64,000 nt of DNA from Paragemmobacter straminiformis (GTDB lineage Bacteria > Pseudomonadota > Alphaproteobacteria > Rhodobacterales > Rhodobacteraceae): positions 186,001 through 250,000 of the forward strand of contig NZ_JACLQD010000004.1 of assembly GCF_014243445.1 (NCBI RefSeq), given 5' to 3'. The position numbers and the translations under genes are program-made. The notes under the pieces are model-generated. The model saw nothing but the letters and a program-made list of their open reading frames with translations, did no database searches and was not told the origin of the DNA. This document shows positions 1-8,154 of this stretch, piece after piece (within the stretch, counting starts at the first letter, position 1; every line of letters starts with the position of its first letter).

Positions 1-863
1 TATAGCGACCAGAAGCGGGCCTTCAGGCCGGGATAGGCGGCCGCGCATTTCGGATCGGCGGTGCAACTGTCGAAAATGCTTTGGATCGCCTCGGCATGGG
101 GCAGGGCGAGCGTGTCGTAGATCGGCACCTGCACGGGCGCCACGGAATCCAGAACCACCGACCGCAGCCCGTCGGACGCCGAGCGCATCACCTCTTGGCC
201 CAGCTTGGTGCCATATGAGATGCCGTAGATGTTGTAGACCGGATAGCCCAGCGTATGCATCACGGCGCTGACATCCTGCGCGTTCTGCCACGTGTTGATC
301 TTGGTGATATCCGCCCCCGAGGCCGCGATTTCGTCCAGACAGGCGCGGGTCATCTTGCGGGTCAGGGCGATGCGGTCGCCGATCCCCCGTGTTGCCTGAA
401 CCAATGCTTCGGGGTCTGACGCAAGCGTATCGAAACAGCGCGACTGGGCGGCGGCCGAGGCATCGACCCCGCGCTGGTCAAAGGCCACCACGTCGCGGCG
501 GCCGCGCAGATGTTCGAAGAAGGTGGTCGTCAGCGATGCACGCGCGACGATCCCCACGCCGGGGCCGCCGTGCAGATGCACGACCGCATCCGGCGCGGGC
601 GAGAGGGACCGCGACTTGAAGATCATGAAGGCAAGGTCGATCCGGCGGCCCTCGGGCCTCGCATGATCCTCGGGCACGCTGATCTTGCCGCAAGCCACCG
701 TGCGGCCTTCGATTTCGAACGGGGCCAAAGGGCGCGGGCAGGCGGTGGCGACCACCGGAAAACGCGGATCGGCCCCACCTGCGGCGATCACGGGAAACAG
801 CGGTCCGGCCTGCGGCGGGGCGGTCAGGGCAAGAACGAAGGCTACGATCTGGTCGGGCGTCAT
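1..863 (-). CDS. alpha/beta hydrolase, TAP-like (C-terminus outside window)
   Basis: Serine hydrolase of the alpha/beta-fold, tripeptidyl-aminopeptidase-like group; substrate unknown. The start ATG reads MTPDQIVAFVLALT and is preceded by an AGGAAAG ribosome site. The frame shows the oxyanion segment HLHGGPG, then FDQRG, then the nucleophile elbow GISYGT. The gene runs off the left edge before the catalytic Asp and His. It is a clear paralogue of the divergent gene at 1066: both begin MTPDQ and share the motifs in the same order. No signal peptide is visible, so a cytoplasmic enzyme is likely. The 202-bp divergent spacer probably holds both promoters. Confidence 0.85.
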   Translation of the reverse strand, partial: MTPDQIVAFVLALTAPPQAGPLFPVIAAGGADPRFPVVATACPRPLAPFEIEGRTVACGKISVPEDHARPEGRRIDLAFMIFKSRSLSPAPDAVVHLHGGPGVGIVARASLTTTFFEHLRGRRDVVAFDQRGVDASAAAQSRCFDTLASDPEALVQATRGIGDRIALTRKMTRACLDEIAASGADITKINTWQNAQDVSAVMHTLGYPVYNIYGISYGTKLGQEVMRSASDGLRSVVLDSVAPVQVPIYDTLALPHAEAIQSIFDSCTADPKCAAAYPGLKARFWSL

Positions 864-1065
864 GTCCTGCTTTCCTGCATGGTCGCCGCACTGTTCCGCC
901 TTTGCCGGCCCGTGCCTATCCGAAAGGCGAAATCGGGCGGGCGCGGGCGGGCGCTTCGCGTGCGGCGCTTCCTGTCCGGGCCTTTGCCTCACGGGCTTCG
1001 CGTTGCGGATAGCGGCAGGGTCGCAGGCTGCTATGCACGACAGGACATGGCAGTGGAGACGCCCG

Positions 1066-3012
1066 ATGACACCCGATCAGATCATTGCCGCGGTGATGGC
1101 GCTGGTATCCGGACATGCCGACCCGACGGCCTTTTCCACGATCCGCGCGGGCGGGGCCGACACGCGCTATCCGGTGACGGTCGAGGCCTGCCCGCGCCCC
1201 TTGCCTGCGGGCGAGATCGAGGGCCAGACGGTCATCTGCGGGCGCGTGGACCTGCCCGAGGTGCATGGCAAGGCCGACAGCCGCCGCATCAGTCTTGCCT
1301 TTGCGGTGTTGAAGGCCCGAACGCAAAGCCCCGCCCCCGATCCGGTGGTCTATCTGCACGGCGGTCCGGGCGGCGGTGCGGTCAAGGACCTTTGGTCCAT
1401 CGTGGTGCCGATCTTCGACCAGTTCCGCGCGCGGCGCGACCTTGTGACCTTTGACCAGCGCGCGGCGGGGATCTCGTCTGACATGGTGACCTGCTTTGAC
1501 ACGCTCGGGGCCAATATCGTCTCGCTCATGGCCCCCGGCGCCGTGCCCGAGTCGACGCCCGAAGCCGATGTCTTTGCCCGTTGCCTTGACGAGATGAAGG
1601 CCAAGAGCGGCGACATCACGGCCTATAACACCACCCAGAACGCCTTTGACACGCAGGCGATCCTGCGCGCGCTGGGCTATGCGGACTGGAACCTCTACGG
1701 CATCTCCTACGGCACGCAACTCGCGCTCGAGGTGATGCGGTCAGCCCCCGAAGGCACGCGTTCGGTGGTGATCGACAGCGTCTTTCCGCCCGATGTGAAA
1801 GGCTATGACGAAAACATAAAGCCCTTGCAGGAATCCATTCAGGCCACGCTGGACCAATGCGCCGCCGATCCGGCCTGCGCCGCCGCCTACCCCGATCTTG
1901 AAGGAACGCTTGTCCGCGTGGCCGCGAAACTGCAGGCCAACCCGATCCCGGCCGCGCGCGGGCGTGGCGAGATCACGCTCAAGGCCCTGATCGACCTATT
2001 CGACAACCGCAACAGCTCTGGCGCATGGCCGCAGATCACCGCGCATGTGCCGCTGATCCTGACCGAACTGGAACGCGGCGAGACGACGACTTGGGACATG
2101 CTGACCACGGGCGGCACGCGCAAGGTTCCCACCAGCGCCGAACGGCTGGCCGGCATCGCTGCCAAGCTGACGCCGGAACAGACGGCGCTGGCGACGCTGC
2201 TTCTCGACCATGCCGCAGCGGAACGCGTGGATGATGCCGCGATGGCGGCTGCCCTTTCGGCGCTGTCGGATTCGCTGGGGCGCAGCCAATCGGGCGCATC
2301 GGACCTTGCCGCCCGCTTCGATGCCGAGGTCACGCGCTCCATCATCGGGTCCGGCTCGCGCGAGGCGATGCTGGATTTCGTGGTGGCCTATGCCGGACTG
2401 ACGACGCAGACACCGTCACGACAGGGTCTGCGCGACCTTGTCGAACCCCGCTTGCCCGCCGCCGATCTTGCGCCGATCCTAGCCTTGATCGACCTGATGA
2501 GCGACGCCGACATCCGCGCCGTCTATGCCGCCGTGGCGGGCGATGCGCGCAAGGCATACGCGCCGATGATGGTTCCGCTCGATCTGATGGTGATCGCCTG
2601 TCAGGAACAGATGCCCTTCAACACAATCGAAGGTTTCAACGCCTACAATGCCACGCTGAAATGGCCTTGGCTGACACAGTCGAACAAGGCCGATGCCTCG
2701 ATGTATGGGATATGCACGCTGCTTCCGCCTGCACCCCGGCCCGAATTCCTGACGCCGGTTTCCAGCGACATCCCGACGATGGTTGTCTATGGCCTGAACG
2801 ACACCCAGACCTCGTCCGCCGATGCCCGCCACGCCGCCGAGACGCTCTCGCGGTCGCAGGTGATCGAGGTGCCGGAGGCGGGCCACGGCTCGATCATCTT
2901 CTCGCAATGCGTGAAGGATATCGGGATGGCCTTCATCGAGCGGCCGGAAACTGCACCCGATACCGCATGCCTTGCCAGCCTGAAGCCGAAATTCGTGCTG
3001 CCGCCCGGCTAG
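1066..3012 (+). CDS. alpha/beta hydrolase, TAP-like C-terminal domain
   Basis: 648-residue alpha/beta hydrolase of the tripeptidyl-aminopeptidase/proline-iminopeptidase group. HLHGGPG-type oxyanion segment (YLHGGPGGGA), FDQRAAG, nucleophile Ser214 in GISYGT, a helical insert in the middle, and near the end YGLNDTQT (likely Asp) and EAGHGS (His) complete a triad. The ATG at 1066 is chosen because it aligns with the start of the divergent paralogue (both MTPDQ) and has GGAGA 8 bases upstream; the frame stays open to 685 but that stretch is not protein-like. No signal peptide. The substrate (peptide, ester or amide) cannot be read from sequence. Confidence 0.88.
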   Translation: MTPDQIIAAVMALVSGHADPTAFSTIRAGGADTRYPVTVEACPRPLPAGEIEGQTVICGRVDLPEVHGKADSRRISLAFAVLKARTQSPAPDPVVYLHGGPGGGAVKDLWSIVVPIFDQFRARRDLVTFDQRAAGISSDMVTCFDTLGANIVSLMAPGAVPESTPEADVFARCLDEMKAKSGDITAYNTTQNAFDTQAILRALGYADWNLYGISYGTQLALEVMRSAPEGTRSVVIDSVFPPDVKGYDENIKPLQESIQATLDQCAADPACAAAYPDLEGTLVRVAAKLQANPIPAARGRGEITLKALIDLFDNRNSSGAWPQITAHVPLILTELERGETTTWDMLTTGGTRKVPTSAERLAGIAAKLTPEQTALATLLLDHAAAERVDDAAMAAALSALSDSLGRSQSGASDLAARFDAEVTRSIIGSGSREAMLDFVVAYAGLTTQTPSRQGLRDLVEPRLPAADLAPILALIDLMSDADIRAVYAAVAGDARKAYAPMMVPLDLMVIACQEQMPFNTIEGFNAYNATLKWPWLTQSNKADASMYGICTLLPPAPRPEFLTPVSSDIPTMVVYGLNDTQTSSADARHAAETLSRSQVIEVPEAGHGSIIFSQCVKDIGMAFIERPETAPDTACLASLKPKFVLPPG

Positions 3013-3090
3013 GGCCACGCATGACGGCGCAGGGCCAGCGCGAAGCCTTGGCCTTCCGCGCAGGGATGCATGTTCAAATTGCCGACCGAC

Positions 3091-3115
3091 CTCTCAAATA
3101 GTATCGTTCTGAGAG
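3091..3115. promoter_or_regulatory. inverted repeat upstream of PPOX/GAF operon
   Basis: CTCTCA and TGAGAG form a perfect 6-bp inverted repeat separated by 13 bases, 44 bp before the ATG at 3159. It lies in a locally AT-rich stretch and is a candidate operator for the two-gene PPOX/GAF operon. No T-run follows it, so a terminator is less likely. This is inference from symmetry only. Confidence 0.3.
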
Positions 3116-3158
3116 ATTCAGACCCGCCGTTCAGGCCCGGGAGCAAGGCGAGCAAGAG

Positions 3159-3662
3159 ATGGGCCACGAAAAGCGACCGACAGCCGCGCGCGACGCGTTT
3201 CACCTGCCGGACGAGATCGCGGGTTTCATCGAAAGCGGCGTCAGCATCATCCTTGCCGTGGTCGGACCGGACGGGCGCGCAAAAGCCGGGCGCGCACTTG
3301 CCGCGCGGGTCGTCGCAGGCGGCGCGATCCGCGTGATCTATCCGGCCGAGGGCAACGGGGCGATCACCGCCGCTGTCGCCGCAGGCGGGCCGATTGCCGT
3401 GACCTTCAGCGCGCCGATGTCGCACCGGACCATCCAGCTCAAGGCGATGTCGAGCCGCGCCGAAGCCTTCGAGCCGGAAGACAGGACCGGTCTCGACCGG
3501 CAGATCGATGCCTTCGCCGCTGTCCTGCGCGCCATCGGCTACGGGCCTGCCTTCGTGCAGTCGTTCTGCGACAACCGCTCGCAAAGCGTGTTCGTGCTTG
3601 GCTTCCGCCCCGAAACGGCCTTCGAGCAGACACCCGGACCGGGCGCGGGGCGCGAGTTGTGA
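3159..3662 (+). CDS. PPOX-fold flavin/heme-binding-like protein
   Basis: 167-residue protein resembling the pyridoxamine-5'-phosphate-oxidase-like split-barrel fold: an N-terminal helix (DEIAGFIESGVSIILAVVG), strands with GRAKAGRALAARV, and a C-terminal FRPETAFEQTPGPG tail. Such proteins usually bind FMN, F420 or heme as small redox or sensor domains; the exact cofactor is unknown. Its stop overlaps the GTG start of the next gene (GTGA), so the two are translationally coupled and probably act together. The family assignment rests on general sequence character rather than an invariant motif. Confidence 0.6.
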   Translation: MGHEKRPTAARDAFHLPDEIAGFIESGVSIILAVVGPDGRAKAGRALAARVVAGGAIRVIYPAEGNGAITAAVAAGGPIAVTFSAPMSHRTIQLKAMSSRAEAFEPEDRTGLDRQIDAFAAVLRAIGYGPAFVQSFCDNRSQSVFVLGFRPETAFEQTPGPGAGREL

Positions 3663-5029
3663 GCGGCGATCCGAAACCGCCGGACCACGGCGCCGGGGCG
3701 GTCCTGACGCTTGATGCCTTGCGCGATTGCTTCGAGGGCGCGGTGCCCGCCGTTCTGGCGACCGTCGATCCCGCAGGCGTGCCGAACGTGTCCTACATCA
3801 GCCAGATCCACTACGTCGACCCTGACCGCGTTGCGCTGAGTTACCAGTTCTTCAACAAGACACGCCGCAACATCCTGTCGACGCGCACCGCCTCGGTCGA
3901 GGTGGTCGATCCGCTGACCACGGCCTTTTACCAGCTCGATCTGGATTTCGAGACCACCCAGTCCGAAGGCCCGCTTTTCGAATCGATGAAGGCGCGGCTT
4001 GCGGGCATCGCCTCGCATGCGGGGATGGCGGGGGTGTTCCGGCTGATGGGGGCGGATATCTTTCGCGTGCGGGCGATCCGGCAGGTCCTGCCGCCCAAGG
4101 TTCCGCGTCCGGTGCCGCCGGTGGCCGCCCTTCCGGCGCTGCGCCGCGTGCTGGGCGAAATGGCGCGGGCGGTCACGCTTGGCGACCTATATGACCGCAC
4201 GCTAGACGCCATCGCGCGGCATCTGGGGATCACCAACCTGATGATCTTCGTTCCCGACGAGACGCGCCTTGCGCTCGATGCGGTTGCGACCTGGGGCTAT
4301 ACCGCCTCGGGGATCGGGTCCGAGGTGCGGCTTGGTGACGGGGTGATCGGTGTCGCGGCGCGCGAGAAGGTGGCGATCCGTATCGACCATATGTCGAGCG
4401 ACTATCTTTACGGAACGGCAGTCCGCAACGGGTTGCTGGCCGATGCGGGCCGCGACAGGGCGGATGAGCCGGGGGTCGCCTTTCCCGGACTGGCGCGGCC
4501 CGAAAGCCAGATTGCGCTGCCGGTGCTGTGGCAGAACCGTCTGGTCGGCGTGCTTTTCGCCGAAAGCCCGGCGCCGCTGCGGTTCATGCACGAGGAAGAG
4601 GATACGCTTGCCTGCGTTGCCGCGGCGCTTGCAGCCCATGCGGCGGTTCTCGAGGCTGAGGAAGACGCCGAAGCGTCCTTCGACCAGCGCCCCGCCACCC
4701 GTTTCGACACCACCCTGACACTTCGGCATTTTGCTGCGGATGACAGCATCTTCGCGGGCGGCGACTATGTCGTCAAAGGTGTCGCAGGTGCGATCTTCTG
4801 GAAGCTTGTCCGTGCCTATGTGACCGCCGGCACCTCCGAGTTCTCGAACCGCGAACTGCGCCTTGCGCCGGAACTCCGCCTGCCGTCCCATGCCGAGAAC
4901 CTCGAGGCGCGGCTTGTCCTGCTGGAACGGCGGTTGCAGGAAAAGGCCCTGCCGATCCAGATGGAGAAGATCGGGCGCGGCAGGTTCCGGCTGGTCGTAA
5001 GGGCGAACCTCGCGTTGCAAGAGGGATGA
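3659..5029 (+). CDS. PPOX-GAF two-domain protein with C-terminal wHTH-like tail
   Basis: 456 residues. Roughly residues 15-130 are a PPOX-like flavin-binding barrel (VPAVLATVDPAGVPNVSYIS, then YQFFNKTRRNI). Roughly 155-320 are a GAF domain (TLDAIARHLGITNLMIFVPD, then GDGVIGVAAREK and LPVLWQNRLVGVLFAES). The last ~100 residues (YVVKGVAGAIFWKLVRAY and SEFSNRELRLAPELRLPS) look like a regulatory, perhaps winged-helix, module. The GTG start overlaps the previous stop by 4 bases. A redox- or small-molecule-responsive regulator is likely; ligand and target are unknown. The 314 bases that follow hold no gene I can recognise. Confidence 0.7.
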   Translation: MSGDPKPPDHGAGAVLTLDALRDCFEGAVPAVLATVDPAGVPNVSYISQIHYVDPDRVALSYQFFNKTRRNILSTRTASVEVVDPLTTAFYQLDLDFETTQSEGPLFESMKARLAGIASHAGMAGVFRLMGADIFRVRAIRQVLPPKVPRPVPPVAALPALRRVLGEMARAVTLGDLYDRTLDAIARHLGITNLMIFVPDETRLALDAVATWGYTASGIGSEVRLGDGVIGVAAREKVAIRIDHMSSDYLYGTAVRNGLLADAGRDRADEPGVAFPGLARPESQIALPVLWQNRLVGVLFAESPAPLRFMHEEEDTLACVAAALAAHAAVLEAEEDAEASFDQRPATRFDTTLTLRHFAADDSIFAGGDYVVKGVAGAIFWKLVRAYVTAGTSEFSNRELRLAPELRLPSHAENLEARLVLLERRLQEKALPIQMEKIGRGRFRLVVRANLALQEG

Positions 5030-5343
5030 TCCGGCGGCGGTTCCGGCGTTTACGAAGTTTTTAAGAAATCGCGAGGAAAGACTTAGCGAGCGGCGCGCAT
5101 CTGCGCAGGGTAGATGTGCATCCGTTCACAAGTACACCGCGACCGGGACGGCAAGGCACCACAGCCGGGCCTGACGGTGCGGGTCGTCCGTTTTCAAACC
5201 ATCACCCCCGCAACGGGGCAAGTCTGCGATCCGGCGCCCCTCATGCGGGCGGCTTCGGACATGGCGTGGTTTTGCGGAAGCCGTGGACAGGGAAGGGCCG
5301 GCACCGCGCCGCGCAATGGATCATGGACAGAAGGAAAGAGACT

Positions 5344-6744
5344 ATGGATATCGAAACGCTCCGCCGCCAGATCGGCGGTGACGTGGTCACCGAGGGCGAG
5401 GCGGGGTTCGCCACCGCGCGTGACGGGTTGGTCTGGAACGGGCGCAAGCCGCAGGCGATGCCGCGCGTGATCGTCAAGGCGGCCTCGACCGCCGATGTGC
5501 AGGCCGCCGTGCGCTATGCCGCCGCGCATGGCTACCGCGCCTCGGCCCGTTCGGGTGGGCATAACTGGTCGGGCATCGCGATGCAGAACGGCGTGGCGAT
5601 CGACCTGTCGGCGCTCGACGCCGTGTCCGTCGACCGCGAGGCGCGGATCGCCGAGGTCGGACCCGCGGCGAAGAACCTCGCCCTTGCCATCGCCCTGACG
5701 GCCGAGGGGCTGGCCTTTCCGGTGGGCCATTGCGGCGACGTGGCGATGGGCGGCTATCTGCTCGGCGGCGGTTTCGGCTGGAACGAGGGCACATGGGGGG
5801 CCGCCTGCCACCTGATCGACCGGGCCGAGGTGGTGCTGGCCGACGGTCGCGCGGTGATGGTCAGCGAGACCGAATATCCCGACATCTTCTGGGCGCTGCG
5901 GGGGGCAGGCCCGCTGTTCTTCGGCATCGTCACGCGCTTCTGGCTGCGGCTGATGCCGCTGCCTGCCGCGATGGCCGTGGCGACATGGACCTATCCGCTC
6001 GCACGGGTGGCCGAGGTGACCGCCAGCATGAAGCGTCTGGCCAACGTCCTGCCCGGCCATGCCGAGGTTTCGCTTTCGCTTGCCGCAGCGCCGCCCGCAG
6101 CGGGCCTTGGCGACGCGAAATTCGCCACGGTGATCCTGACGGCCTATGCCGCTTCGATGGCCGAAATCACCGGCATTGCGACGCATCTGGGCGACATGCT
6201 GCCCCAAGGGGTGATTGTCCACAACGCGCCCAGCCGGATCGATTTCGCCACGCTCTACGGCCTTGTCGACCAACGCTTTCCGGACGGCGCGCGTTACGGG
6301 GTGGACTGCCTGTGGAGCGCGGACGCCGATGCCACCTTTGCCGGTCTGGCCCGCATGATCGCACAAGCGCCCTCGGCGCGGTCGAATGCGATCGGTGTGA
6401 TCTATGGCCGCAACTCGGCCCTGCATCGCAGCCTGCCGGATGCGGCCCTGTCGGTGGTCGGTCCGGTGTGCGGGATCGTGCACGGGACGTGGTCCTCGGC
6501 AGATGAGGATGCCGCCAACCTTGCATGGTTGCGCGACGGTATGGATGCGCTGGATCCGGTCACCACGGGCCGATACGTGGGCCACGCCGACCTTGCACGG
6601 CAAGGCCGGATGGAGGCCTGCCACAGCGCCAAGGCCCGCGCAGACCTTGCTGCCCTGGCCCGCAAATACGACCCGCAAGCAGTCTTTGCCGGTCGCACCG
6701 TGCAGGACATGGCCGAAGCGCCCGCCGCGATTGCCGCCGAATGA
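5344..6744 (+). CDS. FAD-linked oxidase, berberine-bridge (BBE) type, bicovalent flavin
   Basis: 466-residue FAD-dependent oxidase of the PCMH/BBE family. RSGGHNWSG contains His73 and PVGHCGDVAMGGY contains Cys130; these match the His and Cys that tether FAD at two points in BBE-like enzymes. The C-terminal ARKYDPQAVF matches the BBE tail. Such enzymes oxidise sugars or alcohols, passing electrons to O2 or, as may apply here, to a cytochrome. ATG 5344 has GGAAAGAG upstream; the open frame to 5116 is rejected as low-complexity intergenic sequence. The cytochrome c gene that follows could be its electron acceptor. Substrate unknown. No export signal is evident, which is odd for a periplasmic cytochrome partner. 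Confidence 0.82.
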   Translation: MDIETLRRQIGGDVVTEGEAGFATARDGLVWNGRKPQAMPRVIVKAASTADVQAAVRYAAAHGYRASARSGGHNWSGIAMQNGVAIDLSALDAVSVDREARIAEVGPAAKNLALAIALTAEGLAFPVGHCGDVAMGGYLLGGGFGWNEGTWGAACHLIDRAEVVLADGRAVMVSETEYPDIFWALRGAGPLFFGIVTRFWLRLMPLPAAMAVATWTYPLARVAEVTASMKRLANVLPGHAEVSLSLAAAPPAAGLGDAKFATVILTAYAASMAEITGIATHLGDMLPQGVIVHNAPSRIDFATLYGLVDQRFPDGARYGVDCLWSADADATFAGLARMIAQAPSARSNAIGVIYGRNSALHRSLPDAALSVVGPVCGIVHGTWSSADEDAANLAWLRDGMDALDPVTTGRYVGHADLARQGRMEACHSAKARADLAALARKYDPQAVFAGRTVQDMAEAPAAIAAE

Positions 6745-6764
6745 CCGCAAAAGAGAGAAAACAG

Positions 6765-7298
6765 ATGCGAACGGACTTTGACTTCTTGCCTTCGGGCATG
6801 GCGCGCGCGGCGGGGCCGATGCTCTCGCTGCTTCTGGCCAGCTTCGGCACCGGTGCCGCCGCCGACGACGCGGCCCAGATCGAGCGGGGGCGTTACCTCG
6901 TCCAGATTGCGGGCTGCGGTGATTGCCACACGCCCGGGCATTTCCTTGGCCAGCCCGATATGGACCGCTTTCTCGGCGGATCGGATGTCGGGTTCGAGGT
7001 GCCGGGGGTGGGGGTGGTCTACGGGCCGAACCTGACGCCCGATACCGCGACCGGACTGGGCGGATGGAGCGCCGACGAGATCGTCGCCGCCATCCGCACC
7101 CGGGCAAGGCCGGATGGCAGGGGCCTTGTGCCGGTCATGCCTTGGCCGAACCTCGGCACGCTTACGGACGGGGATGCCTATGCCATCGCGGCCTATCTGC
7201 AATCGCTCGATCCGGTGTCGAACAAGGTGCCGGGTCCGATACCCGAGGGAGAGGCGGCCCCGTCCTTCGTGATGCGGGTCATCCCTCCGGCCGGTTGA
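6765..7298 (+). CDS. c-type cytochrome, monoheme, exported
   Basis: 177 residues: an N-terminal hydrophobic segment (AAGPMLSLLLASFGTGAAA) acting as Sec signal, then one heme site Cys51-Gly-Asp-Cys-His55 (CGDCH) and a candidate axial Met125 (VPVMPWPNLG). It resembles the monoheme cytochromes that accompany alcohol/sugar dehydrogenases. An alternative ATG at 6741 overlaps the upstream stop (ATGA); 6765 is preferred because AGAGAG lies about 8 bases ahead. The tight spacing to the FAD oxidase suggests a redox pair. Localisation is probably periplasmic or membrane-tethered. Confidence 0.82.
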   Translation: MRTDFDFLPSGMARAAGPMLSLLLASFGTGAAADDAAQIERGRYLVQIAGCGDCHTPGHFLGQPDMDRFLGGSDVGFEVPGVGVVYGPNLTPDTATGLGGWSADEIVAAIRTRARPDGRGLVPVMPWPNLGTLTDGDAYAIAAYLQSLDPVSNKVPGPIPEGEAAPSFVMRVIPPAG

Positions 7299-7509
7299 GC
7301 CTGCGGTCCCCCGCCCCTTCGGCGACGGACGGGCGGGCGGTTCTGCGACGGATATCGCGGCGGGGTGTTCGGGCATCCCGCATCGCAAGGCGCAACCACC
7401 CTGCGGGGGCCTGTCATCGCAAATGTGAAGGCTGCGGCCGCGACCCTGCCTTTGCCCCGCAGGCCAAGGCTGATAGCCTTGCGGCATTGGGCAGGGCAGG
7501 GGCGCGCAT

Positions 7510-8154
7510 ATGAACCGGATCGAAGGCTGGAACGCAGCCCTGTTCACGGCGCTGAACGCGGATATGGCCTCTCCGCATGCCCTTGTGCTTCTGGCCCGCA
7601 TTCTGGCCGAAGCAGCGCCATTCGCGGCGGCGGCGGGGATGGTTCTTCTCTGGATCAGGCGCGACCGCCTGACGCGGTTGCACCTGCTGGATGCGGCGCT
7701 GGCAGCACTTGTCGGACTTTCAATCGCGCAAGGGATCACGCATCTGTGGTATCACCCGCGTCCCTTCGAGCTTGGGCTGGGCCACCAGTTCATGCCCCAT
7801 GCCGCCGAGGCGTCTTTCCCGAGCGATCACGCGACGCTGCTGTTCGGCCTTGCCCTGCCGCTGCTTTGGGCAGCAGCGACGCGGGGGGCAGCGACGGGGG
7901 GGGCAGCGACGGGGGGGGCAGGGTTCGCCTTTGCCGCGCTGGCCTTGGCCACGGCATGGTCGCGGGTCTATCTGGGCGTGCATTTCCCGCTGGACATGAT
8001 CGGTGGGCTGGTCGTCGCCCTTGTCTCGACGCTGCTCGTCCGCGCCCTTGCCGCGCCACTGCACGCGCGGGCCTACCCCCTGCTTCTGGTGCTTTACGAG
8101 ACGGTCCTCGCGCGTCTGCACCTCTCTGCCCGCCTCTTTCCGCGCGGTCGGTGA
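7510..8154 (+). CDS. PAP2-family (undecaprenyl-diphosphatase-like) membrane phosphatase
   Basis: 214-residue integral membrane phosphatase. Motif 1 ends in Arg84-Pro85 (YHPRPF), motif 2 is PSDH at 104-107, motif 3 is SR(151-152)...His158...Asp162 (SRVYLGVHFPLD). This is the BcrC/PAP2 pattern for dephosphorylating polyprenyl diphosphate or a related lipid phosphate at the membrane. The usual Lys of motif 1 is not obvious. An unusual Ala/Thr/Gly repeat (residues 122-137) sits between motifs 2 and 3 and is encoded by G-rich tandem repeats. The stop overlaps the GTG of the MFS gene (GTGA). ATG 7510 has GGGGCGC upstream. Confidence 0.85.
   Translation: MNRIEGWNAALFTALNADMASPHALVLLARILAEAAPFAAAAGMVLLWIRRDRLTRLHLLDAALAALVGLSIAQGITHLWYHPRPFELGLGHQFMPHAAEASFPSDHATLLFGLALPLLWAAATRGAATGGAATGGAGFAFAALALATAWSRVYLGVHFPLDMIGGLVVALVSTLLVRALAAPLHARAYPLLLVLYETVLARLHLSARLFPRGR
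7873..7917 (+). repeat. three tandem 15-bp repeats with G6 and G8 tracts inside PAP2 gene
   Basis: Three direct copies of a 15-bp unit (GCAGCGACGGGGGGG, the first with one C for G) encode Ala-Ala-Thr-(Arg/Gly)-Gly. They create homopolymer runs of six G (7883-7888) and two of eight G (7896-7903 and 7911-7918). Copy-number change keeps the frame, whereas G-tract slippage would shift it before catalytic motif 3. Confidence 0.9.

Noticed and set aside
5116-5343. N-terminal extension of the FAD oxidase to 5116
   Set aside because: The added 76 residues lack family similarity, and the ATG at 5344 has a good ribosome site and the expected length.
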